In this document: piece after piece, positions 1 through 5,181 of the stretch
Layout: each line of letters begins with the position of its first letter
Numbering within the stretch: position 1 is the first letter of the stretch
Assembly: GCA_003563375.1 (NCBI GenBank)
Contig: PWSB01000102.1
Span: 1-5,181, forward strand
Length of the DNA: 5,181 bases
From: Actinomycetota bacterium
Lineage (GTDB): Bacteria > Actinomycetota > Humimicrobiia > Humimicrobiales > Humimicrobiaceae
Reading direction: 5' to 3'
Translations under genes and position numbers: made by a program
The notes under the pieces: generated by a model
The model's database searches: none
Told to the model about the DNA's origin: nothing
Seen by the model: the letters and a program-made list of their open reading frames with translations, nothing else

Positions 1-1
1 A

Positions 2-682
2 ATGAATTTGGTAAACACTTTTATAGATTTTTTAAGACAACTGGTCATCTGGGCACCAGGCCTGCTTGTAGGGGTTATAATGCATGAATATGCTCATGGT
101 TTCATTGCAAACCGCATGGGTGACCCTACCGCCAAAAACATGGGTAGGCTTACCCTCAATCCGGTCCCCCATATTGATATTTTTGGGACTATCATCCTGC
201 CGATGTTGCTGCTTCTTTTAGGATCGAATATCATTTTTGGATATGCGAAACCGGTTCCTATAAATCCCTCTTATTTCAGTGATTTTAGAAAAGGAATGAG
301 ATATACGTCCCTGGCAGGCATAATCACCAATTTAATCATCGCATTTGGTCTGGGCACGGTCTTTGGCCTGTTTTTCTTGGCGACCAGGACCATTGCTTCC
401 AATGTTTTGCTTTTTATATCAAATATATTTATTTTCGCTATATATATAAATATCTTTTTGGCGGTATTTAACCTCATACCAATACCTCCTTTGGACGGGT
501 CAAAGGTCCTGGCATCTTTTTTGCCTAATGAAATAATGTATAAATACTTGAGCCTGGGAAGATTTGGGTTTATATTTATTTTTGTGATACTTTTTCTTGG
601 CGGCAGGTTTTTTTGGGGCTTGATCTCCCCTGTGGTTACATTCATATACAATATCTCCCTCTGGTGGCAGTATTTGATCTAA
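2..682 (+). CDS. Site-2 protease family (M50) membrane metalloprotease
   Basis: Predicted multi-pass inner-membrane zinc metalloprotease of 226 aa, a usual length for the short, PDZ-less M50B subfamily (YwhC/FtsH-independent type). The zinc-binding HExxH motif is H28-E-Y-A-H32, at the end of the first hydrophobic helix (about 10-27). The second active-site motif is NLIPIPPLDG at 157-166, with D165 as the expected third zinc ligand. Other family signatures are the GDPTAKNMGRLTLNP stretch at 40-54 and YAKPVPINP at 81-89. Hydrophobic segments lie near 60-80, 103-126, 133-156 and 186-200. The usual AGP turn is AGI at 105-107, with N110 kept. The ATG at base 2 gives an N-terminus of family length, but the RBS and any promoter lie outside the window, so a slightly longer protein is possible. 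Substrates cannot be predicted. It sits 16 bp upstream of trpS, which suggests co-transcription. Family assignment is firm; physiological role is unknown. Confidence 0.93.
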   Translation: MNLVNTFIDFLRQLVIWAPGLLVGVIMHEYAHGFIANRMGDPTAKNMGRLTLNPVPHIDIFGTIILPMLLLLLGSNIIFGYAKPVPINPSYFSDFRKGMRYTSLAGIITNLIIAFGLGTVFGLFFLATRTIASNVLLFISNIFIFAIYINIFLAVFNLIPIPPLDGSKVLASFLPNEIMYKYLSLGRFGFIFIFVILFLGGRFFWGLISPVVTFIYNISLWWQYLI

Positions 683-698
683 AAAGTTAGGAGAAATA

Positions 699-1682
699 AT
701 GCAAAAATTAAAAATGCTGACCGGGTTTAGGCCCACCGGAAAACTACATCTGGGCCACCTGCATGGCAATATAATGAATATGATCGAACACCAGCATGAA
801 TATAATAATTTTTTCTTTCTTGTTGACTGGCATGCGCTATCCACAGAATACCAAAACCCCAAGGATATAAAGAAAAACCTCCTAGACTGCCTAATAGACC
901 TTATCGCCCTGGGAGTGGACCCCGAAAAGACCCACCTGTACAGGCAGTCTGACATACCAGAGATCCCAGAACTTACATTGTATTTTTCTATGATAACCCC
1001 TCTTTCCTGGCTGGAGAGGTGCCCTACCTATAAAGAACAGATAAACCAGCTTCAATCAAAAGACCTTTCAACGCTTGGTTTCCTTTCTTATCCTGTTCTT
1101 ATGGCAGCCGATATATTGGTAGTCAATGCTGATGTGGTGCCTGTTGGAGAAGACCAGCTGCCCCACCTGGAGATAACCAGGGAGATCTCCAGAAGGTTCA
1201 ACCATCTCTACGGCAACTTTTTTAAGGAGCCCCAGGCCATGCTTTCACAATCCAGGAGGGTCCTGGGTACCGACGGGAGGAAGATGTCAAAAAGCTACGG
1301 GAATGCAATATTTTTGACCGATGACAGGGACACGATAAGGAAAAAAATAAGGATGATGATAACCGATCCTCAGAGGGTAAGGCTCAAAGACCCCGGGCAT
1401 CCTGAAGTCTGCAATATATTTGACCTCTACAAGATATATAAAAAAGAAAAAATCAAAGATATAGAGCAGCGGTGCAGAAAAGCACAGATAGGGTGCACCA
1501 GTTGCAAGGATGAGCTCGCTGATATCATTTATGGGAACCTTGAGGGTTTCCAATACAGAAGAGCGGAGTTGGAAAAAGACATAAAAAAAATATACCAGAT
1601 ATTGGACAGGGGCAGGACAGAGGTAAGGGATATAGCCTCCAAAACCATTAAAGATGTTAGAGAAAAGATAGGAATTGATTGA
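699..1682 (+). CDS. trpS: Tryptophanyl-tRNA synthetase with a Cys4 Fe-S-type signature
   Basis: Cytoplasmic class Ic aminoacyl-tRNA synthetase that charges tRNA(Trp) with tryptophan using ATP. Its 327 aa is the normal bacterial length. The Rossmann-fold signature HIGH appears as H17-L-G-H20 (context GKLHLGHLHGN), and the second ATP motif as K195-M-S-K-S199 (context GTDGRKMSKSYGN). VDWHAL at 42-47 and GEDQ at 150-153 line the active site in this family. The C-terminal anticodon-binding helical region contains C238, C259, C266 and C269, spaced C-x20-C-x6-C-x2-C. This closely resembles the [4Fe-4S]-binding pattern described for Thermotoga maritima TrpRS, which I recall as C-x22-C-x6-C-x2-C. The ATG at 699 is supported by an AGGAG at 689-693 with 5 nt spacing. 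There is no room for a T-box or trp leader in the 16-nt gap, so expression depends on the upstream promoter. The 3' end overlaps scpA by 8 bp. Identity is very secure; the cluster is inferred. Confidence 0.98.
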   Translation: MQKLKMLTGFRPTGKLHLGHLHGNIMNMIEHQHEYNNFFFLVDWHALSTEYQNPKDIKKNLLDCLIDLIALGVDPEKTHLYRQSDIPEIPELTLYFSMITPLSWLERCPTYKEQINQLQSKDLSTLGFLSYPVLMAADILVVNADVVPVGEDQLPHLEITREISRRFNHLYGNFFKEPQAMLSQSRRVLGTDGRKMSKSYGNAIFLTDDRDTIRKKIRMMITDPQRVRLKDPGHPEVCNIFDLYKIYKKEKIKDIEQRCRKAQIGCTSCKDELADIIYGNLEGFQYRRAELEKDIKKIYQILDRGRTEVRDIASKTIKDVREKIGID

Positions 1683-2409
1683 TACCCGGCAAGATTATCT
1701 TGTAGCATATGAGGGGCATAAGGGGCCCATCAAGCTTATGCTTGACCTTGTGCAGTCAAAAAAAATAGATATATACCAGATAAGCTTAAATGAAGTCATC
1801 TCCGGCTTTTTGGAATTTATTAAAGAAAACAGGGTTGAAGCTATAGATGTAATTTCAAGCTTTATATGGACAGCGTCCATCCTGCTGGAGATCAAATCGC
1901 GGTCCCTTATTCCTTCCAAGAAAAAAGAGTCCAGCCAGGAGGACCCAGGCCAAGACCTCCTTATAAGGAGAGAGAGGCAATACAGGGTCTTCAAAAAATT
2001 ATCCTCTTATCTTGAAAAGATCATGGAGACAGAGGAACTGTTTTATATAAGAGAAGCTCCTCTTGAAAAAAGGTTCATAGAAATAATCCCTGATTTTCTT
2101 GAAGGAATAGACGGCCGTAGCCTATGCCTTTTGGCAGCAAGCCTTCTAAAAGACGAGCCTATAGAGTCGGGGGATAGGGCGTACAGCCGTGAAAATACCA
2201 GGACTATATTTGATGAAATGGGCAGGATAAGGCAGGAGCTTTCCTCAAAAGATGAACTTACCTTCAGGGAGCTGGCCACCGGGTTTGAAGAATTGATAGA
2301 TATAATAATCTGTTTTTTGTCCATCCTGGAACTATATAAAAATGAAGAAATAGAAATAGCACAATTTGAAAATTTTGGCAGCATAATAATAAGGAAGATA
2401 TATGAATAA
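1675..2409 (+). CDS. scpA: Segregation and condensation protein A (kleisin)
   Basis: Kleisin subunit of the bacterial SMC-ScpAB condensin. It bridges the SMC head domains, binds a ScpB dimer and helps compact and segregate the chromosome. Its 244 aa matches the family. The N-terminal SMC-neck-binding helical domain is recognisable from YEGHKGPIKLMLDLVQSKKI (12-31) and the following DIYQISLNEVISGFLEFI. The conserved helix SSFIWTASILLEIKSRSLIP lies at 61-80. The charged, variable ScpB-binding middle covers about 81-180. A C-terminal winged helix ends in FLSILELYKNEEIEIAQ and FGSIII. The only usable initiation codon near the conserved N-terminus is TTG at 1675: an in-frame TAG at 1669-1671 closes off anything longer, and the first in-frame ATG is codon 22, inside the domain. 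An AGGA at 1670-1673 is only 1 nt from the TTG, too close for a normal RBS. Initiation is therefore probably coupled to termination of trpS at 1680-1682, with ATT at 1678 as a less likely alternative start. Confidence 0.96.
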   Translation: MIDTRQDYLVAYEGHKGPIKLMLDLVQSKKIDIYQISLNEVISGFLEFIKENRVEAIDVISSFIWTASILLEIKSRSLIPSKKKESSQEDPGQDLLIRRERQYRVFKKLSSYLEKIMETEELFYIREAPLEKRFIEIIPDFLEGIDGRSLCLLAASLLKDEPIESGDRAYSRENTRTIFDEMGRIRQELSSKDELTFRELATGFEELIDIIICFLSILELYKNEEIEIAQFENFGSIIIRKIYE

Positions 2410-2962
2410 AGAACCCACAGAAAGCATGTTTGAGGCTGACGAGACCCGGGTCAAGGCCTGTATAGAGGGAATTTTATTTATTTCGGAGAATCCTGTAAAA
2501 ACAGATGAGATCGCCAAAGCCATCGGCATAGGGAGCCAAAAAGTGGAAAAGATCATCTCTAGCCTGCAGCAGGAGTATATAGATTCAAACAGGGGTTTTT
2601 TGATAAGAAAGATAGCCTCAGGCTGGCGTTTTTACTCCAATCCAGCTATCAGCGAAGACCTAAAAGCTTTTGTCAGCTCAAACATAAGGTCACATCTGTC
2701 CCGTGCTGCACTGGAGACCCTTGCCATTGCTGCCTACAAGCAACCCATAACAAGGACCCAGATAGCGGAGATAAGGGGGGTTAGGACAGACAGTGTAGTA
2801 TTAACCCTGGTGGATAAGGGTCTTCTAAAAGAGGCAGGGAGGCTTAAAGAGCCCGGTAATCCTATCATATATAAGACCACCGGACGTTTCCTTGAGCTTC
2901 TGGGCATAAACGGCCTGGAACAATTGCCACCTATTGAAAATCTTGATGATGACCAGGATTAG
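2402..2962 (+). CDS. scpB: Segregation and condensation protein B
   Basis: Winged-helix protein that dimerises and binds the ScpA kleisin in the SMC-ScpAB complex on the nucleoid. It has 186 aa, typical for the family. The first winged helix covers about 14-85, from VKACIEGILFISENPVKTDE through WRFYSNP. The second covers about 98-178 and contains the family hallmark ALETLAIAAYKQPITR (103-118) followed by IAEIRGVRTDSV. The signature continues with GRLKEPGNPIIYKTT at 146-160 and ends with FLELLGINGLEQLPPIE. The ATG at 2402 overlaps the end of scpA by 8 bp and has a good AAGGA at 2391-2395, 6 nt upstream and inside scpA. This supports both the start and coupled, stoichiometric synthesis of the two partners. 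The acidic tail LDDDQD overlaps the start of the next gene. Confidence 0.97.
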   Translation: MNKEPTESMFEADETRVKACIEGILFISENPVKTDEIAKAIGIGSQKVEKIISSLQQEYIDSNRGFLIRKIASGWRFYSNPAISEDLKAFVSSNIRSHLSRAALETLAIAAYKQPITRTQIAEIRGVRTDSVVLTLVDKGLLKEAGRLKEPGNPIIYKTTGRFLELLGINGLEQLPPIENLDDDQD

Positions 2963-3659
2963 AATATCAAAATATTTAGCCGATTGCGGCCTTGGATCAA
3001 GAAGAAAATGTGAAAAGCTGGTAGAAGAGGGTAATGTAAAGGTAGATGGTGCTACCATTGAAGAACTTTCCTATAAAGTAGGCCCGGGCCAAAAGGTGGA
3101 ATGCTTCGACCAGGAGGTAAGGCCCCAACCCAGGATGGTAATCGCTTTGAACAAGCCCGTTGGCTACCTTTGCACGGTAAGTGATGATTTTAACCGCAAA
3201 AAAGTGACTGACCTGATAAAAAAAGATGTCCGGCTTTATCCTGCGGGCAGGCTTGATTACTATTCGAGGGGCTTGCTTATCATGACCAATGATGGAGGAC
3301 TTGCCTATAAGCTGACTCATCCAAAATTTGGGGTTCCTAAGACTTATAAGCTTAAAATCAGCGGCCCTCTAAAGGATGAAGACATAAAAAAATTGAGGGA
3401 GAGCATAAAAATAGATGGGGCAGGGGTAAATATAACTTTTTTAAAACTACTAAAGACAACCCCGCACCATTCCTCTGTCACAGTAGAGATAGTGGAAGGG
3501 AGAAAAAGGATATTAAGGAGGTTATTTAGAGGATTAGGGTACAAGGTAATAGACCTTCAAAGGGTCAAAATAGGAAATTTTAAGCTTAAAAACCTAAAAG
3601 AGGGCCAGCACATGGTTTTAGGCGACAATCAAATAAAAGAGCTCACCGGGGGGATTTGA
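2946..3659 (+). CDS. rluB: RluB/RsuA-family pseudouridine synthase with S4 domain
   Basis: Isomerises a uridine to pseudouridine in ribosomal RNA. In RluB this is the 23S helix 80 region; the exact target here is inferred from family and context. From the ATG at 2946 the protein has 237 aa. An N-terminal S4 RNA-binding domain spans about 4-55 (RISKYLADCGLGSRRKCEKL, then EEGNVKVDG). A catalytic domain follows, with NKPVGYLCT (69-77), the catalytic motif G101-R-L-D104 (context PAGRLDYYSRGLLIMTNDG) with D104 as nucleophile, and a C-terminal EGRKRILRRLFRGLGYKV segment (184-201). RluB, RluE, RluF and RsuA share this architecture. The scpA-scpB neighbourhood favours RluB. The start is uncertain: ATG at 2946 or 2949, or an upstream TTG at 2934. 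None has a clear Shine-Dalgarno, but family N-termini begin just before the S4 RIRISKYL stretch, which fits the ATGs. It overlaps scpB, and it is the last gene of the operon that I can identify. Confidence 0.92.
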   Translation: MMTRIRISKYLADCGLGSRRKCEKLVEEGNVKVDGATIEELSYKVGPGQKVECFDQEVRPQPRMVIALNKPVGYLCTVSDDFNRKKVTDLIKKDVRLYPAGRLDYYSRGLLIMTNDGGLAYKLTHPKFGVPKTYKLKISGPLKDEDIKKLRESIKIDGAGVNITFLKLLKTTPHHSSVTVEIVEGRKRILRRLFRGLGYKVIDLQRVKIGNFKLKNLKEGQHMVLGDNQIKELTGGI

Positions 3660-3714
3660 CCCCGCAGCATGCCCGGCAGCACCTGTCTGCAGTTATTGCA
3701 ATCCTGCCCATCCT

Positions 3715-3738
3715 ATTTTTGCATATAATACCAAAAAT
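3715..3738. repeat. Inverted repeat flanking a perfect TATAAT
   Basis: Perfect 7-bp arms ATTTTTG (3715-3721) and CAAAAAT (3732-3738) are separated by 10 nt that include TATAAT at 3724-3729. The arrangement resembles an operator around a -10 box. However, no -35 hexamer lies 16-18 nt upstream; the nearest TTG-like element, TTGCAA at 3696-3701, is 22 nt away. Function is unproven. Confidence 0.35.
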
Positions 3739-3740
3739 CT

Positions 3741-3769
3741 TTTAAATAAAAAGGACTTATTGGTAAAAT
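3741..3769 (+). promoter_or_regulatory. Possible promoter with extended -10
   Basis: TGGTAAAAT at 3761-3769 matches an extended -10 element (TGnTAnAAT type). TTTAAA at 3741-3746 matches 4 of 6 positions of a -35 box, with 17-nt spacing to TAAAAT at 3764-3769. In such AT-rich DNA chance matches are common. If real, transcription would begin near 3776 and give the transketolase mRNA a leader of more than 200 nt. Confidence 0.25.
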
Positions 3770-3828
3770 AATCATCAAACTGTTATCTTAAGAAAAGGTT
3801 GCATAACGATTAAATAGGACAATGGAGA

Positions 3829-3858
3829 ATGACAAAGTCAAACACGCTTAAATATAGA
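3829..3858 (+). promoter_or_regulatory. Possible promoter with palindrome over the -35
   Basis: ATGACA at 3829-3834 (5 of 6 to TTGACA) is followed after 18 nt by TATAGA at 3853-3858 (4 of 6 to TATAAT). The -35 overlaps the short palindrome TGAC-AAA-GTCA at 3830-3840, which could be a repressor half-site pair. This is one of several weak candidates, and nothing in the sequence chooses among them. Confidence 0.25.
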
Positions 3859-3870
3859 TGTCCTGCCTGA

Positions 3871-3885
3871 CTGTACAGCCGGCTG
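3871..3885. repeat. Two overlapping perfect palindromes
   Basis: CTGTACAG (3871-3878) and CAGCCGGCTG (3876-3885) are each self-complementary and share CAG. They have no loop, so they would act as dimer-binding DNA sites rather than RNA hairpins. They match no regulator site that I recognise. Confidence 0.3.
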
Positions 3886-3905
3886 CAACAGGAAAATTTA
3901 CCATA

Positions 3906-3934
3906 TTTATAGGCCGACCAGAGGCCTTTATAAA
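3906..3934 (+). promoter_or_regulatory. Possible promoter closest to transketolase
   Basis: TTTATA at 3906-3911 (4 of 6 to the -35 consensus) and TATAAA at 3929-3934 (5 of 6 to the -10 consensus) are spaced by 17 nt. The predicted start near 3941 would give a leader of about 48 nt. The -10 lies inside the inverted repeat at 3926-3948, compatible with local repression. The evidence is only consensus matching. Confidence 0.3.
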
Positions 3935-3948
3935 AAAGCCTTATAAAG
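3926..3948. repeat. AT-rich inverted repeat upstream of transketolase
   Basis: Perfect 8-bp arms CTTTATAA (3926-3933) and TTATAAAG (3941-3948) are separated by 7 nt. A wider pair, GACCA (3916-3920) and TGGTC (3960-3964), brackets the same element. A competing pairing GGC/GCC with TTT/AAA (3923-3940) overlaps the left arm, so alternative RNA folds are possible. It lies 40 nt before the transketolase start codon and could be an operator or a leader hairpin. Confidence 0.4.
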
Positions 3949-3988
3949 ATAAAAACTTTTGGTCAAATAAAAAAAAGGGAAAGATCCT

Positions 3989-5181
3989 ATGGATAAAATA
4001 AAGGAATTAGAAAAAATATGCAGGTTGATACGCCATTATATTATAAGCTGCACAACTAAAGCTGGTTCAGGCCATCCCACATCATCATTATCCGCAGTAG
4101 AGCTTGCGGTGGGACTACTTTTTGGAAATAATTTCCATTACAGGATAGCCGATCCTTCATTTTGCAACAATGACAGGCTTCTGTTCTCTAAAGGGCATGC
4201 ATCACCCCTGCTTTACGCGCTATGGACCGTAGCGGGAAGCATAAGTGAAAACGAGCTTATGGGTTTAAGGGAATTCGAAAGCAGCCTGGAAGGGCATCCT
4301 ACAAAAAGGTTCAGACATGCAGAGGCTGCTACAGGTTCTCTTGGACAGGGCCTGTCCATAGGAGTAGGGATGGCTTTAAATGCAAAGTATCTGGATATGC
4401 TCCCCTACAAGACCTTTGTCCTTTTAGGGGATAGCGAGATGTCTGAAGGCTCTGTATGGGAAGCGGTCCAGGTCGCTGCCCATTACAAACTGAACAACCT
4501 GGTAGGCATAATCGACGTAAACGGACTGGGGCAAAGCGGGTTGACCATGTATGGGCAGCAAACCCAGAAATATGCAGATATCTTAACCGCTTTCGGCTGG
4601 GACATTATACAGATAGACGGCCATGACCTAAGAGAGGTGACCTCCGCTATAGATACAGCAACAGATTCAAGGGAAAGGCCGGTTATGATAGTAGCAAAGA
4701 CCATAAAGGGGAAAGGAGTAAGTTTTTTAGAGAATCAACCGGGCTGGCATGGAAAGACATTATCTCTAAGAAAAATGAAATCCGCCTTAAAAGAGATTGG
4801 TTCAGAGCAGGAAAAGGAACTGAGACCCGTTTTCAATGAGCCTGAAGACCACCAGCCCTACCAGCAGCCCGGCAGGGCAACTTGCGGATTATCTATCCCC
4901 AAGAATAAGATTTCTACACGAAAAGCATACGGCATAGGACTTGTAAATATATTCAGCAAGTTTCCCAATATAGTGGCTCTTGACGGGGAGGTGAGCAATT
5001 CGACCTATTCAGAGATATTCAAAAATCATCACCCCAACCGCTACTACGAGATGTTTATTGCTGAACAGAACATGGCAGGTACTGCTCTTGGGCTTTGCCT
5101 AAGAGGGAAGATACCTTTTGTCTCCTCTTTTGCAGCTTTTCTTTCCAGGGCATATGACCAGATAAGGATGAGCCAGTATTC
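3989..5181 (+). CDS. tkt: Transketolase, animal-type, full-length form (3' end cut by window)
   Basis: Thiamine-diphosphate enzyme that moves two-carbon ketol units between sugar phosphates in the non-oxidative pentose phosphate pathway, in the cytoplasm. The frame is open for 397 codons and continues past the edge; about 600 aa is usual. It resembles animal TKT more than E. coli TktA. The PP domain shows TTKAGSGHPTSS with H29, SKGH (67-70), GHP (102-104), ATGSLGQGL (114-122), the cofactor motif G147-D-S-E150 with MSEGSVWEA, IDVNGLGQS (175-183; N178 would complete the metal site) and WHGK (253-256). The Pyr domain follows in the same chain: STRKAYG (309-315), LDGEVSNSTYSEIF (331-344), IAEQN (357-361) with catalytic E359, and FAAFLSRAYDQIR (381-393). 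It is thus not the split two-subunit form. The usual GDG is GDS here. Start ATG 3989 has AAGGGA at 3975-3980, 8 nt upstream. Confidence 0.96.
   Translation, partial: MDKIKELEKICRLIRHYIISCTTKAGSGHPTSSLSAVELAVGLLFGNNFHYRIADPSFCNNDRLLFSKGHASPLLYALWTVAGSISENELMGLREFESSLEGHPTKRFRHAEAATGSLGQGLSIGVGMALNAKYLDMLPYKTFVLLGDSEMSEGSVWEAVQVAAHYKLNNLVGIIDVNGLGQSGLTMYGQQTQKYADILTAFGWDIIQIDGHDLREVTSAIDTATDSRERPVMIVAKTIKGKGVSFLENQPGWHGKTLSLRKMKSALKEIGSEQEKELRPVFNEPEDHQPYQQPGRATCGLSIPKNKISTRKAYGIGLVNIFSKFPNIVALDGEVSNSTYSEIFKNHHPNRYYEMFIAEQNMAGTALGLCLRGKIPFVSSFAAFLSRAYDQIRMSQY

Larger units (their letters stand above)
3660..3988. other. Intergenic region and transketolase leader, no gene seen
   Basis: This 329-bp gap separates rluB from the transketolase gene. 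It contains no ORF with protein-family resemblance; the longest + strand frame (3858-4001, 47 codons) lacks an RBS and overlaps the transketolase start. The first 60 bp are GC-richer and the rest is AT-rich. It holds several short inverted repeats and promoter-like hexamers, listed separately. I see no tRNA, no T-box, no recognisable thiamine riboswitch core and no stem followed directly by a U-tract. In many Gram-positive genomes cmk follows rluB; nothing resembling cmk is present here. Confidence 0.7.

Noticed and set aside
271..651. Long minus-strand frames opposite the protease, trpS, scpA, scpB, rluB and tkt genes
   Set aside because: They are antisense shadows of well-identified + strand genes, with no domain signatures of their own.
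683..698. T-box or tryptophan leader control of trpS
   Set aside because: Only 16 nt separate the genes, enough for a ribosome binding site and nothing more.
3647..3664. G-run/C-run hairpin at the rluB stop as a terminator
   Set aside because: A short GC stem can form, but it is followed by CAGCATGCCC and not by a U-tract.
3675..3720. GGCAG/CTGCC stem followed by a TTTTT run as a terminator
   Set aside because: The stem is only 5 bp with a loop of about 24 nt, and the T-run begins 7 nt after the stem, too weak to call.
3822..3851. Nine-codon ATG ORF as a leader peptide
   Set aside because: Its AGGA is only 2 nt from the ATG and it has no run of regulatory codons, so nothing supports attenuation.
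3660..3988. TPP riboswitch upstream of the thiamine-dependent transketolase
   Set aside because: The conserved thi-box core (CUGAGA with its partner segments) is not present.
3858..4001. 47-codon + strand ORF starting at ATG 3858
   Set aside because: It has no Shine-Dalgarno and no recognisable domain, is rich in Lys from A-runs, and overlaps the well-supported transketolase start in another frame.

Overview
The window reads as a stretch of ordinary bacterial chromosome, with every gene on the + strand. It is moderately AT-rich and makes heavy use of ATA (Ile) and AGG/AGA (Arg) codons. Genes 1 to 5 are packed into one apparent operon. A gap of about 330 bp follows, and then a sixth gene runs off the right edge. 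The phylum cannot be fixed from the sequence alone. The scpA-scpB-rluB block is typical of Gram-positive and several deep-branching bacterial lineages. The tryptophanyl-tRNA synthetase carries a four-cysteine Fe-S-type signature like that known from Thermotoga, which points to an anaerobe (inference).

Layout: (1) 2-682, an M50 site-2-protease-family membrane metalloprotease. (2) 699-1682, trpS. (3) 1675-2409, scpA. (4) 2402-2962, scpB. (5) about 2946-3659, an RluB/RsuA-type pseudouridine synthase. (6) 3660-3988, a non-coding gap with several inverted repeats and weak promoter-like sites but no convincing terminator. (7) 3989 to the window end, the first 397 codons of a full-length, animal-type transketolase, including the whole thiamine-diphosphate-binding domain and the start of the pyrimidine-binding domain.

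How the genes fit together: scpA and scpB encode the two non-SMC subunits of the bacterial condensin, and the pseudouridine synthase downstream is a common genomic partner with no known mechanistic link. trpS and the protease gene are housekeeping neighbours that share the transcript. The trpS/scpA and scpA/scpB junctions each overlap by 8 bp, and scpB and rluB also overlap, so translational coupling is likely along the operon. The transketolase belongs to the non-oxidative pentose phosphate pathway and probably has its own promoter in the gap.

I found no mobile element, CRISPR array, RNA gene or clearly novel system. The most interesting points are the Cys4 signature in TrpRS, the Gly-to-Ser change in the transketolase cofactor motif, and the repeat-rich leader before the transketolase.
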